A stretch of DNA of 64,000 bases from JBOGOC01 sp050747525 (GCA_050747525.1 JBOGOC010000097.1:1-64000); one strand, 5' to 3'. Positions 47,001 through 55,730 are shown, counted from the first letter of the stretch. Numbers and translations are program-made. The notes: generated from the letters alone by a model not told the origin.

Positions 47001-47086
47001 CCGGCGGTCCCGCCGTCGTGGGGCCATGGGGCCCGTTAGACCGGTGACTTTGCGCCGCCATCTTTCGATGGCTTTGCCCTTGTCAG
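47001..47086 (-). ncRNA. Class I cyclic-di-GMP riboswitch (GEMM-I)
   Basis: Read on the minus strand from 47086, the RNA shows the GEMM-I consensus in order. AAGGGCAAAGCC (about 47081-47070) corresponds to the conserved GGCAAA. A hairpin CCAUC-GAAA-GAUGG follows with a GNRA tetraloop. Then GGCGCAAAGUC (about the conserved CGCAAAGYC), CGGUCUAAC (the CGGCCUAA tetraloop-receptor block), a second stem GGGCCCCAUGGCCCC and a final CGGCGGGACCGCC, equivalent to the GCGGGGUUACC part. It ends about 80 bases before the DUF11 ATG and lies 34 bases after the stop of the TonB-like gene. I could not fold an expression platform by eye, so ON or OFF behaviour is unknown. Confidence 0.87.
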
Positions 47087-47120
47087 AATCGTTCGAACCT
47101 ACAAGCCTCCAGCCGCCGGC

Positions 47121-48164
47121 TCACGTCGCCGGCAGGAAGTCAATGGGATACACGATCGTCAGCGCCTGCACGCCTTCCTTGGCGCCGAAATTGATCGTCC
47201 GGACCCGGTTCACCACCTCGGACGCGAGGTCCGGAGCATCCATGTCCGACGACTGCAGCGCGCACATCGACACGCTGCCGTCCGGCTCGATCGTCAGGCG
47301 CAGCACCATCTGCCCCTGCAAGGAGGGGTCCTTGCGCAGCTCCCGGTTGTAGAGCCGGTAGAACGCCGCCTTGTAACGGTCGAACACGATCTGGATCTCC
47401 TCGTCGGTGCGGCCCGGCCCCGGTCCGCCGTGCCCCGGCCGGTCGCCGCCGGCGCCTCCGCCCCCACCCGGGCCTCCGCCGCCACCGCCGATCCGGGTGA
47501 TCGGGCTGCTCGGGCGGCCCACCTGCACGCCGCCTCCACCACCTCGACCGCCGCCACCGCCACCTACCTTGCGGCTGAGCGAGGCGAGGTTGATGCCGCC
47601 GCTCGAGCCGGGTGTCGTGGTCGTCAGCAAGGGACGTGATGCCTGGCTGGCTTCGACGGCGTCGGTGTACCGCGCTTCGACACCGAGACGCGGCTCGGTC
47701 TTGTCCTGTTTCAGGCTCGCCAGCTGGTCACGGAATGCCAGTATGCCGGACTTTCCGATCTTCTCCTGCCGCTGCTGCTCCGCCGCGGCAAGCTCTTCCG
47801 GACCTGGCGGTGCCGGCGTCTCCGGCGGGAGCGGCTCCCCCGGCGCCGAGTCTGTCGGCTCCGGTGGAACGTACGAGGGCGCAGGCGACTCTGCCTTCTT
47901 CGGCTTGGGCGGCGGGCCCGGAGCTGCCTCCTGCGTCGGAGGAAGCTGGACCACAGGCACCGGGACCTCGACGCGCGGCGGTGGCTGATGGAAGACCACG
48001 TCGACCTCTTTGAGGGGCGCGCTGCGGCGCAGCGGCCCCGCCGGCACCATCAGGATCAGGGCCAGCGCGACGACATGGAGCGTGAGGCTCTTCATCAGGG
48101 TGCGGGCGGAGGGAGCCCCTGATGCCACAGGCATGCTCCTTTCGGACTGCACGGTTGTCACCAA
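47121..48164 (-). CDS. TonB-like protein with AgmX/PglI-type C-terminal domain
   Basis: The product is about 347 aa from a TTG at 48164 (GTG at 48161 or ATG 48134 are alternatives; GAGGTGAT upstream favours the first two). One N-terminal membrane helix (about residues 28-46, LTLHVVALALILMVPAG) is followed by a Pro-rich spacer (about 60-130) and a striking Gly-rich stretch (about 200-250, runs such as VGGGGGGRGGGGG). The C-terminal about 100 residues (IQIVFDRYKAAFYRLYNREL, VLRLTIEPDGSVSMCALQSS) match the AgmX/PglI C-terminal domain, a TonB_C-like fold. It would bridge the inner-membrane ExbB/ExbD motor to outer-membrane partners. AgmX and PglI are named from Myxococcus xanthus gliding mutants. 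Confidence 0.85.
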   Translation of the reverse strand: MVTTVQSERSMPVASGAPSARTLMKSLTLHVVALALILMVPAGPLRRSAPLKEVDVVFHQPPPRVEVPVPVVQLPPTQEAAPGPPPKPKKAESPAPSYVPPEPTDSAPGEPLPPETPAPPGPEELAAAEQQRQEKIGKSGILAFRDQLASLKQDKTEPRLGVEARYTDAVEASQASRPLLTTTTPGSSGGINLASLSRKVGGGGGGRGGGGGVQVGRPSSPITRIGGGGGGPGGGGGAGGDRPGHGGPGPGRTDEEIQIVFDRYKAAFYRLYNRELRKDPSLQGQMVLRLTIEPDGSVSMCALQSSDMDAPDLASEVVNRVRTINFGAKEGVQALTIVYPIDFLPAT

Positions 48165-48173
48165 GCCATCACC

Positions 48174-48641
48174 TCAATTGGCCGTGATCACTTCGATCGT
48201 CAGCTCGTCCACGCCCGTCTTCGCGAGGTCGACGATGCGCAGGACCCCTTCGTAGTTCAAGACGTCGTCGGCGGCGAGGAACAGCACGCGCTGGTCACGA
48301 GGCCGGCCCCCCAGGATCTCGCCGACGCGCGCGGGCAGCTCGGCCGCGGAGATCTCGGTCTCGGCCAGGCTCACGCGACAGTCGGCGGGGAGCCCATCCC
48401 CTTGCGGCGGCTGGAGGATGCCGCAGGAGGCGGATCCGATGCTCAGGACGATCTGCGGCTCCTCCTCGAGCTGCTGGGGCGCGGCCTCGGCGGACACGCG
48501 AGGGACATCGAGGTCGTGGCCCAGCATGGCCAGGGGAACGACGACCATGAAGATGATCAGCAGCACGAGCACCACGTCGACGAGCGGCGTGATGTTGATC
48601 TCGGACTGCAGACCGCTGGGGCCGCCTCCATTGAGCTGCAT
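48174..48641 (-). CDS. ExbD/TolR-family protein (second copy)
   Basis: The 155-aa protein starts at ATG 48641, four bases after the stop of the first ExbD. One helix contains the conserved SEINITPLVDVVLVLLIIFM, where the Asp of the LVD motif is the presumed proton-carrying residue. The periplasmic domain (about residues 45-155) includes LSIGSASCGILQPPQGDG, with cysteines unusual for ExbD, and a C-terminal YEGVLRIVDLAKTGVDELTI. Two different ExbD proteins suggest that they form a heterodimer inside the ExbB pentamer. Confidence 0.92.
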   Translation of the reverse strand: MQLNGGGPSGLQSEINITPLVDVVLVLLIIFMVVVPLAMLGHDLDVPRVSAEAAPQQLEEEPQIVLSIGSASCGILQPPQGDGLPADCRVSLAETEISAAELPARVGEILGGRPRDQRVLFLAADDVLNYEGVLRIVDLAKTGVDELTIEVITAN

Positions 48642-48645
48642 GATC

Positions 48646-49080
48646 TCAGTCTCCCTTCGCCTTGGCCTTGGCGCCGGCGCGCTCGGCAATCAGTCCCACC
48701 CCGTGGAAGCCGGCCTCCTCGATCCTGAGCATGGTCTGCCGCACGTCGCCGAAGCGGAGTCGCGCGTCGCCCCGTATGACAACCTTGGTGTCCGGCTTGT
48801 CGCCTGCCGCGGCGCGGAGGCCTTCGTCGAGAGCCTCGACCTCGACCGGCTGGTCGTCGATCCACAGATCACCGTGCTCGTTGATGGTGACCTGGATCCG
48901 GTCTCTCTGGTCGCCCTGCTCGTCCGGCTTGGCGATGGCCGGCAGGTCGACATCGGGTCCCGGTCCTTTCGCCATGTGCGGCGCCACCACCATGAAGATG
49001 ATGAGCAGCACCAGCACCACGTCGACGAGCGGCGTGACGTTGATGGCTGAATTCAGCCTGCCCGGCTCACCGAGCTGCAT
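48646..49080 (-). CDS. ExbD/TolR-family protein (first copy)
   Basis: The 144-aa protein has the single N-terminal helix motif LNSAINVTPLVDVVLVLLIIFM with the essential Asp, then a periplasmic domain containing VDLPAIAKPDEQGDQRDRIQ, VTINEHGDLWIDDQPVE and VVIRGDARLRFGDVRQTMLR, all canonical for ExbD. It overlaps the end of the ExbB gene by 14 bases. With ExbB it forms the proton-driven motor. Confidence 0.93.
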   Translation of the reverse strand: MQLGEPGRLNSAINVTPLVDVVLVLLIIFMVVAPHMAKGPGPDVDLPAIAKPDEQGDQRDRIQVTINEHGDLWIDDQPVEVEALDEGLRAAAGDKPDTKVVIRGDARLRFGDVRQTMLRIEEAGFHGVGLIAERAGAKAKAKGD

Positions 49081-49768
49081 GGGTCGCCCTTTCGTGGCGT
49101 ATCGTTTCCGACTTGGGCGCCTTGAACAGGAAGTTCACGACATCGGACGAAGCGCGGTTGATCTCGACGTGGAACTGCTCGAGCTTGCCCGTGAAGAGGT
49201 TGAAGGCGACGACGGCCGGGATGGCGACGAAGATGCCCAGGGCTGTCGCGACCAGGGCCTCGGCGATACCGCCCGAGACCGCCGCCATCCCGCCGGACCC
49301 CGTGGCCGCGATGCCCCGGAAGGCGTTGATGATGCCAACCACGGTGCCGAACAGGCCGATGAACGGAGCCGTCGAGCCGATGGTGGCCAGGAGCCCGAGA
49401 CCCTTCTTCATCTCGATCAGCGACTCGACCTTGGAGTTCTCGAGCGCGCTGGTGACGACCTCGATCGAGTTCTCCGAATTGCTTCCGTTCTGGCGCACGC
49501 CCTCGTACTCGACGATGCCCGCCGAGACCACCCGCGCCAGGTAGGAATTCGGGTGCTGCTTTGCGGCGTCGATCACCTGCTGGAGCTCGCCTGCGCGGAG
49601 ATGCTTTCCGAACACGGGCTTGAACGCCTGCGACTGGCGCAGGGCCGTGCGGAAGCGGCGGTGCTTGTCCAGGATCAGCCCCACCGAATAGACGGAGAGC
49701 AGGGCCAGGCAGACCATGACCGCGAGGCCGAAGAGACCGACGTTTCCAAGCAGCTCCGAAATGCTCAT
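49067..49768 (-). CDS. ExbB/TolQ/MotA-family proton channel
   Basis: The product is 233 aa from ATG 49768 (a GTG three bases upstream is possible). Three membrane helices are present: about residues 8-31 (GNVGLFGLAVMVCLALLSVY), 125-150 (ATIGSTAPFIGLFGTVVGII) and 170-195 (EALVATALGIFVAIPAVVAF). The STAPFIGLFGTVVGI and TALGIFVAIPA motifs, with conserved Thr residues lining the pore, are diagnostic. It forms a pentameric channel around an ExbD dimer and converts proton motive force into rotation or force on the TonB-like partner. Confidence 0.93.
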   Translation of the reverse strand: MSISELLGNVGLFGLAVMVCLALLSVYSVGLILDKHRRFRTALRQSQAFKPVFGKHLRAGELQQVIDAAKQHPNSYLARVVSAGIVEYEGVRQNGSNSENSIEVVTSALENSKVESLIEMKKGLGLLATIGSTAPFIGLFGTVVGIINAFRGIAATGSGGMAAVSGGIAEALVATALGIFVAIPAVVAFNLFTGKLEQFHVEINRASSDVVNFLFKAPKSETIRHERATHAAR

Positions 49769-50196
49769 CACTTCCTCCTGCGCGCCGGAGTGACGGGCTG
49801 CGCCGCGTCGCTTTCGGCGGCCGCGGTATCCCGGCCGACGGGCGGCGCACCGACGAGGCGCGTCGATTCTGACCTGATGTCGTAGTAGCTCAGCGCTCTC
49901 ATGAACACCTCCCTGTCCACGGGCAGCCTGGAGTCGTCGAGCAGCGGCGAGATGCCGAGCGATTTGCCGAGCTCCGAGCTCTTCCAGGGAACGATGACCA
50001 GCGACTTGGGAGCCTCCTGATTGCCCACAATGGACATGCCGGGCAACAGCTTCGGGTCCGTGTCCTTCTTTGCCTCTTCCTTCTTGACCTCTTCTTCCTT
50101 CTTTGCTTCGTCCTGCTTGGGCTCTTCCTTCACCTCATCGGCGAGCACGACACCCATCGCCAGGAGCAGCGGCAGGAGCAACACGTTCCGGCTCAT
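49768..50196 (-). CDS. Small secreted Lys/Glu-rich protein
   Basis: The 142-aa product starts at ATG 50196 (AAAAGGAGAA upstream). A signal peptide (MSRNVLLLPLLLAMGVVLA) is followed by a highly charged repeat-like stretch (about residues 20-48, DEVKEEPKQDEAKKEEEVKK) and a more ordered part (MSIVGNQEAPKSLVIVPWKS, LPVDREVFMRALSYYDIRSE). The segment KSLVIVPWKSSELGK recurs in proteins next to TPR/ExbB clusters, but no function is known to me. ATGA overlap with the upstream gene and overlap with ExbB place it firmly in the operon. Confidence 0.75.
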   Translation of the reverse strand: MSRNVLLLPLLLAMGVVLADEVKEEPKQDEAKKEEEVKKEEAKKDTDPKLLPGMSIVGNQEAPKSLVIVPWKSSELGKSLGISPLLDDSRLPVDREVFMRALSYYDIRSESTRLVGAPPVGRDTAAAESDAAQPVTPARRRK

Positions 50197-50834
50197 GGGT
50201 TCTCCTTTTTGTTTCCGCGGTTGCGAAGGTCCGCAATCCACTTGACGACCTCGGCATCATCCGGAGCCAGCCGCTGGTACGCCTCGTAATGCTTCAGCGC
50301 GCACCCCTGGTCGTCCATATACAGGTCGCACAGGATGGCAAGGTTCCTGTGCGCGTAATGAAAGCCGTCGAACTTCGCCAGGGCCGTCTCGTAGCTGGTG
50401 CGCGCCTTCGCGAACTGTCCCTTGCGCCGCTGCACCAGGCCGAGCTCGTTCCAGGCGGCGGGGTGCCGTGGATTCACCTCCACGGCCTGCAGCAGGCTGG
50501 CCTCGGCGCGATCCAGGTCGCCGACGCGCGCGTAGGCGATGCCGAGATTGATGTGCGCCGCCGTCAATGAGGGCGTCCGTTCGGTCACCTTGAGCAGCAA
50601 GGCGATGCCCGGCTCGTACCGCGCCTCCTCCAGCATGCGCACCGCCTTCTCGTAGTCGGCGCGCACGTCGTCGGGGGCAGTCACGAGCTGCGAAATCATG
50701 AACCACCCCGCATCCTGCTGGACCTCCACGCGCTCGGCCCGACGCTCCACCGGCTTGTCCGGCGTCTTCCCATGGACGGTCACGGAGAAGAGCAGAGCCA
50801 GGAACGGAAGGACCCGGTTGACGGCGGCTCGCAT
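50193..50834 (-). CDS. Secreted TPR protein
   Basis: The product is 213 aa from ATG 50834, after GAGGAG. A signal peptide (AAVNRVLPFLALLFSVTVHG) precedes four to five TPR units, for example EKAVRMLEEARYEPGIALLL, AHINLGIAYARVGDLDRAEA, PAAWNELGLVQRRKGQFAKA and AHRNLAILCDLYMDDQGCAL. It starts 10 bases after the stop of the 1001-aa TPR lipoprotein. A scaffold role in the envelope machine is inferred. Confidence 0.85.
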   Translation of the reverse strand: MRAAVNRVLPFLALLFSVTVHGKTPDKPVERRAERVEVQQDAGWFMISQLVTAPDDVRADYEKAVRMLEEARYEPGIALLLKVTERTPSLTAAHINLGIAYARVGDLDRAEASLLQAVEVNPRHPAAWNELGLVQRRKGQFAKARTSYETALAKFDGFHYAHRNLAILCDLYMDDQGCALKHYEAYQRLAPDDAEVVKWIADLRNRGNKKENP

Positions 50835-50844
50835 GCTCAGCTCC

Positions 50845-53800
50845 TCACTCATTTTCGGGCTTCGGTGCCGTGCCGGATTGCTGTGACACGGGTGTCCGGT
50901 AGACAAACGTGCCGATCGTGCCGAGGAAGCCGGCGCTCATTTCGCTCCTGGCGTAACTTCCTGGCATCAGCTCGACCAGTTTGGCGAAGCTCTTCTCGGT
51001 CCACGTGTTGAAGACGCCGGCGCGGTAGGATTCCAGGTTCTTCTCGTGCAGGTCGATGGCCTTTTCCTCGAACGGGAACGCTTCCTCCTCGAGGGCCAGC
51101 TCGTATTCCTCCAGATCGGCGGGCTGCAGGTCGGCCGGCCGCTCCGACTGAGCCAGCGAACGGCTGAAATCGAAGTAGGTCTCCGCCATGTAGAACGTCG
51201 CGGCCGCCGTCACGTCGGCCAGCTCGTACTCCACCAGCCGCCCCATGGCCTCGATCGAGGCATCCATGCGCCGCTTCTTCTCCTGCAGGCTGGCCTCGAA
51301 TGGCTGCAGCAGCTTCACCACCACGAACTCCTCGTAGAGCTGCTCCGCGAGGACCAGTGCCGAGCGCGCGGCGAGCGTCCGGGTCCGGGCAGTCCGCTCC
51401 GGCCCGGCCTCGCCGTCAATGCGCACGATGTCCGCCAGCACCTGCCGGTAGAGCGGCTCGTCATGCGCCGCTTTGTGTATCTCTGCGATCTTGGAGCGCG
51501 TCTCGAGGGCCGTCTCGACCGGCTGGGGGAACTCGTTGATGTAGCGTGTGTACACGTCCAGGGCGCGAGCCGGGGCCTGGGACTGCTCGTAGAGCTCTCC
51601 CGCGACGAGCAGCGCCTCGCTGCGTAGCGCCGGATCCTCGGACTGGGATGCGAAGCGGTCGAATTCGTCGGCGGAGCGCGACAGCTGCCCGCTCTCACGG
51701 TAGGCGTGAGCGATCTGCCGGGTGGCCTCGCGCTGCAGCTCGTGCTCGGGGTAGGCGGTGCGGAAGTCTTCGAGCACCTTCGCGGCGCCGGTCCAGTCCT
51801 TCAGCGCCAGCAGCGCGGCCCCGGCGTCGTACTCGGCCGCCGCACGGATGGTGGACGTTGGCGCCGCCGAGCGAATCCTGATGAAGTGGTCGGCGGCCGT
51901 GCGATGGTCCTGCGCGTCCCGCGCGAGCTCACCTTGCTTGTAGATCGAAGCCGCGAGGTTGTCGACCAGGGCCGCGCGCGAGGCGTCGCTTTCCGGCGTG
52001 AGCGTCAGCACCTGGGTGTAGGCTTGCTCGGCCCGCGAGTACTCGGTGAGCTCGAACGAGCCGTGTGCAACGACAATCCACGCAGACCGCCGGAGCGCCT
52101 CCTCCGCGCCCGGATAGGAATCGATGAGGCGCTGCGCGGACGTGACGGCGTCGGGGTAGTTCTTCATCTCGTACAGGTCATCGGCGGCCGCTCCCAGGAT
52201 GGCCGCGGCGTGCTCGTGATCCGGGAACGTGTCGGCGAACTTGAGCGAGCTGGTGACCGTGTCCCGCTTGACGGCGTCGCGCACCTCCGCCCCCACGACC
52301 TTCAGGTGCTCGCGGTAGGCATAGACCGCAGCGTAGCCCGCGGCCGCCGACTGGGGGTGCGTCGGGTATCCGTAGGCCGTGCGCTCGTATTGCTTTGCCG
52401 CCTCGCCGAAATCCTTGTTCTCCAGGAGGAGGTCCGCGAACTGGTGGTTCATCGGCGGGGACTCGGCGTCCGCCGGGAAGGACTCGAGGAAGTCGCCGTA
52501 CCATCGGGTGGCCTCGCCGTAATGCGCGAGCTTCTCGGCCGCTTCCTGCGTGCCCTGATACTGGGCGTGATAGTGCGTCGCCAGGTCCTTCAGGTTCGCC
52601 TTCAGATAGGCCATGACCTCCGGCGACTCTTCGGGTTTGAAGTGCCGCCAGTACTCGGCCTTCAGTCCGTAGATGGCGGCGAACTCACGCTTGGACTCGA
52701 GCACGAGCTTGGGGAACCCACCCTGGGTGAACGTCTCCACCACACGCATGCTGAAGCGTGGTGCGGCACGGTGGAACGGATAGAGCGCGACGAAAGCCTT
52801 GTAGGTCTTCGCCGCGTCGTCGTAACGCAGCTTGGCCAGGTAATGCTCGCCAAGGTTGGCGTAGACGCGGTCCTCGTAGGCGCGGTTTCCGAATTCGGCG
52901 AAGTACCCCTGGACGGCCTCGGGCCCTCCGAGGTTGGTGAAGCTCAGACTGATGACCCGGTAGGTATCGGCGACGCGCTTCTCGTCGTCCTCCGCGTGGG
53001 TCTGATCGAAGTCGTAGCCGATCGAGACCTTGTGATCGAGCAGCGCCATGTATTTGTGCAGGGCCTCTTCGTAGAACTCCTGCTTGTAGAGCGTCCACCC
53101 GAGCTTGTAGAGGGCCAGCTCGTAGTACGTGGAGCGGGCGCCCAGGTCGATGATCGCGGAAAAGGCGCTCTCCGCATCGCGAAAGCGCCGGCGCGTGAAG
53201 AAGTACTCACCCCGCCTGAACTGCACCTCGTCGAAATGCTCGGAATGCGGATTCGCACGGATCAGGAGATCCATGGTCTCCATGGCCTCTTCGGTGCGGC
53301 CGAGTTCGTCGTAGGCCCTCGCCTTCTGATAGAGGACTTTGTCGCTCTGTGAATAGCTCGGGTACTCCGTGAGCAGGCGGTCATAGAGGGCGATGGCCTC
53401 GAGTGCGGCGGTGGGGTCCTCGACGGGCGGCACCGCGACCTGCTCCGCGGTCGTACGCAGCTCGAAGTCCTGATCGGATTCCGGCAGACCGGCGGCCACC
53501 GCGGCCGGACTGGACACGCCGGCCGACGCAGCCGCGGGTGCCAGAGCGGGCTCCGGTGCGGCCAGCTCCCGTGGCTTGCCATCGCGGATGCCGAACTGCT
53601 TCTCGATCTGCAGGTCCGCGAGACGGCGAATCGCCTCGGGAGTCATCGCCGTCTCCGGTGCCTGCTGGAGGAAGCGCCGGTAGCTTTCGACGGCCTGCTC
53701 GAGGCCCTCCTCGATCGTGGCCTCCTGCAGATCCGGCTCGACGCGACGCAGGTCCGCCAGCGTCCCCGGCGTCGCCTTGTCGCGGTGGGCGGCGCAGCCG

Positions 53801-53850
53801 ACGAGGAGAGCCGGACCGAGCAGCATCGGAATGGTGAGGCGGCGCATCAT
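50845..53850 (-). CDS. Large TPR lipoprotein of the envelope machine
   Basis: The 1001-aa protein has a lipoprotein signal (MMRRLTIPMLLGPALLVGC, Cys at 19). TPR/Sel1-like helical repeats run through the whole length, for example AIALYDRLLTEYPSYSQSDK, LYQKARAYDELGRTEEAMET, DAESAFSAIIDLGARSTYYE, ALYKLGWTLYKQEFYEEALH and DEFDRFASQSEDPALRSEAL. Such length and composition recall AglT/GltI-type proteins of myxobacterial gliding systems and outer-membrane-lipoprotein scaffolds. The start ATG overlaps the stop of the next upstream gene by four bases. Confidence 0.85.
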   Translation of the reverse strand: MMRRLTIPMLLGPALLVGCAAHRDKATPGTLADLRRVEPDLQEATIEEGLEQAVESYRRFLQQAPETAMTPEAIRRLADLQIEKQFGIRDGKPRELAAPEPALAPAAASAGVSSPAAVAAGLPESDQDFELRTTAEQVAVPPVEDPTAALEAIALYDRLLTEYPSYSQSDKVLYQKARAYDELGRTEEAMETMDLLIRANPHSEHFDEVQFRRGEYFFTRRRFRDAESAFSAIIDLGARSTYYELALYKLGWTLYKQEFYEEALHKYMALLDHKVSIGYDFDQTHAEDDEKRVADTYRVISLSFTNLGGPEAVQGYFAEFGNRAYEDRVYANLGEHYLAKLRYDDAAKTYKAFVALYPFHRAAPRFSMRVVETFTQGGFPKLVLESKREFAAIYGLKAEYWRHFKPEESPEVMAYLKANLKDLATHYHAQYQGTQEAAEKLAHYGEATRWYGDFLESFPADAESPPMNHQFADLLLENKDFGEAAKQYERTAYGYPTHPQSAAAGYAAVYAYREHLKVVGAEVRDAVKRDTVTSSLKFADTFPDHEHAAAILGAAADDLYEMKNYPDAVTSAQRLIDSYPGAEEALRRSAWIVVAHGSFELTEYSRAEQAYTQVLTLTPESDASRAALVDNLAASIYKQGELARDAQDHRTAADHFIRIRSAAPTSTIRAAAEYDAGAALLALKDWTGAAKVLEDFRTAYPEHELQREATRQIAHAYRESGQLSRSADEFDRFASQSEDPALRSEALLVAGELYEQSQAPARALDVYTRYINEFPQPVETALETRSKIAEIHKAAHDEPLYRQVLADIVRIDGEAGPERTARTRTLAARSALVLAEQLYEEFVVVKLLQPFEASLQEKKRRMDASIEAMGRLVEYELADVTAAATFYMAETYFDFSRSLAQSERPADLQPADLEEYELALEEEAFPFEEKAIDLHEKNLESYRAGVFNTWTEKSFAKLVELMPGSYARSEMSAGFLGTIGTFVYRTPVSQQSGTAPKPENE

Positions 53851-55727
53851 TGAGGCTCCTTACCGGACTGGGCGCGCGAGGCCCGGTCGTAGCTGTCGGC
53901 GACGGCGTAGCGCGCCTGGGTCTGCTGCGCCACCAGGTGCTCGCGGCGGGCCTCGAGCTGCTGGATGGCGACGGTCTCGATCATGTGTCCCTGCCGGGCC
54001 ATCAGGAGCTCGGCCTGCTGCAGGGCATCGGCCACGCGCTGGCGGAGCCGTGTGATCTGATCGTCGTAGCCCTTATAGCTTTGCGTCGCCGCCTGCCTCG
54101 TCCTGACGAAGGCGTCGTACTGCCGGGTCAGAGCGTCGACATGCGTGCTCAGCTCCTTCATGTGCACGTGGGCCGCGGTCAGCCGCTCGTGGTACTCGGT
54201 TTCCAGCCGCCATGTGAGCGCGCCGCGCAGGCGGGCCGCGCGCTGCCGGAGCGCGAGCGATGCGGGGCTCTCAGACTCGCCGAGCTGCTTTTCGATGAGC
54301 GCGATACGATCGGCGGCGATCTGCTCGTCCGTGGTGGCCAGATGCTCCGGCCTCGGCGCAGTCAGCATCGCCTGCAGGCGGGTGCCCAGGTGTTTGCGCT
54401 GCTCGAGGCGCAGGCGCATCCGCGAATCGAGCTCCCGGAACTGGGCGTCGACCTCCGGCAGCAGCGGTTCGTAGTTCTGAGCGCGCAGCCGGATGATGTC
54501 CTCGAAAGCATCCAGGCCCGTCTTCCAGCCCGTGAGCTTCGACCTCAGGTCCTCGAGGTCGAGGTAGTTCTGCAGCGCGGTCTGGAAGTCGTGAGACGCC
54601 ATCAGCTCCATCAGATAGTAGGTTTCCGGCGCATCGTTCAGGCTGCGCAGGCGGATGACCCAGTCCTTGTCCTGGCGGGTCTCCTCACGGGTCAGCGCCT
54701 CGAGAAACCGGCCTTCGCTGATGCTGCCGATCGATGCGTCGACCCTCTCGATCTGGCTGGTGAGCTGCTGGACCGCGCGCTCGTACAGGACGGCGGCACG
54801 GCCGTGCAGGTTCAGGCTGGCGTACGCATGCGGGACGGCAAGCATGGCTTCCTGGACCGCGGCGTCGGTCGGCTCACGATCCACCAGGATGTTCCAGGGA
54901 ACGAGCGCACGGTCATAATGCTGGGCCGAGGCCTCGGCCCAGCCCGCCCGCAGCAGGGCCTGGTTCGAGAACGGTCCTTCGAGGCGGATGCGGTCCAGTG
55001 ACTTCTTGGCCCGCTCGAAGTCGGCCGATTCGAACAGCATGGCGCCCAGCACCAGGTTGGACTTGTCGCGGATCGCGAGGCCGGCGCCATCTCCGGACGC
55101 CAGCTGCCCGGCCTTGTCGAGCTGCTCGATCGCCTGCTGCGGCCGACCCTCCTGCAGGAGCGCGATGCCGAGGTTGTAGGCGGTGAACCCGGCCAGGGTC
55201 TCCTCGCTTCGCAGCTGCTCGAGCACCGTGACGGCATCGGCCGGCCGGCCTGTCGCCATGTAGATGTTGGCCCGCAGGAACTCGACGTCGTCCTTTATCT
55301 CCTCGGGCGTCGTCCCCTGGATCCGCGCCAGCGCGTTCAGCGCATCATCGAGCTGGTCCTTCTGGAAATGGATGCGGGCGAGCCTGAAAGCGGCCTCGTT
55401 TCGTACGGATTCATCGACGGCGCCTTCGAGCACCGCCTTGATGGCACGACCCGCGCGGTGGTGCATGCGGTAGTAGAGCTCGAAGTCGCCGACCGAGAAT
55501 TCCGCGTCGTTGATGTGAAAGTGAAGAGTGTCGAGCTGGGGCTCGTCGAGACCGTGGTACTGCGCGAGCTCGGTGTCGAGGCGCTCCAGGGCCTCGAAAT
55601 ACTGTCCCTGGTAGGCGTGATAGATCGCCTCGCCGAAATAGAGGTCCCTCAAGTCAGCGCCCGTGGCCGGCCGGACCGCGAGTCCCAGGGCCAGGCCGAG
55701 TCCGAGCAGCTGGTGTGGAGCCCTCAT
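53847..55727 (-). CDS. Large TPR and coiled-coil periplasmic protein
   Basis: The 626-aa protein has a signal peptide (LLGLGLALGLAVRPATGA). Helical repeats start YFGEAIYHAYQGQYFEALERLDTEL, include LARIHFQKDQLDDALNALAR, TAYNLGIALLQEGRPQQAIEQL and ADFERAKKSLDRIRLEGPFS, and give way to a long coiled coil from about residue 430 to 610 (for example LRQRVADALQQAELLMARQG). It is the second gene of the operon, between a small secreted protein and the TPR lipoprotein. A periplasmic scaffold role is inferred. Confidence 0.82.
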   Translation of the reverse strand: MRAPHQLLGLGLALGLAVRPATGADLRDLYFGEAIYHAYQGQYFEALERLDTELAQYHGLDEPQLDTLHFHINDAEFSVGDFELYYRMHHRAGRAIKAVLEGAVDESVRNEAAFRLARIHFQKDQLDDALNALARIQGTTPEEIKDDVEFLRANIYMATGRPADAVTVLEQLRSEETLAGFTAYNLGIALLQEGRPQQAIEQLDKAGQLASGDGAGLAIRDKSNLVLGAMLFESADFERAKKSLDRIRLEGPFSNQALLRAGWAEASAQHYDRALVPWNILVDREPTDAAVQEAMLAVPHAYASLNLHGRAAVLYERAVQQLTSQIERVDASIGSISEGRFLEALTREETRQDKDWVIRLRSLNDAPETYYLMELMASHDFQTALQNYLDLEDLRSKLTGWKTGLDAFEDIIRLRAQNYEPLLPEVDAQFRELDSRMRLRLEQRKHLGTRLQAMLTAPRPEHLATTDEQIAADRIALIEKQLGESESPASLALRQRAARLRGALTWRLETEYHERLTAAHVHMKELSTHVDALTRQYDAFVRTRQAATQSYKGYDDQITRLRQRVADALQQAELLMARQGHMIETVAIQQLEARREHLVAQQTQARYAVADSYDRASRAQSGKEPQ

Positions 55728-55730
55728 CAG

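Noticed and set aside
44599..47352. A 917-aa open frame on the plus strand over the DUF11 gene
   Set aside because: It runs across the riboswitch and two real genes antisense; the sequence is not protein-like.
47400..47580. Gly-codon repeats (GGCGGT-like) as a repeat array or CRISPR
   Set aside because: They encode Gly-rich spacer residues of the TonB-like protein. Units are irregular and have no spacers.
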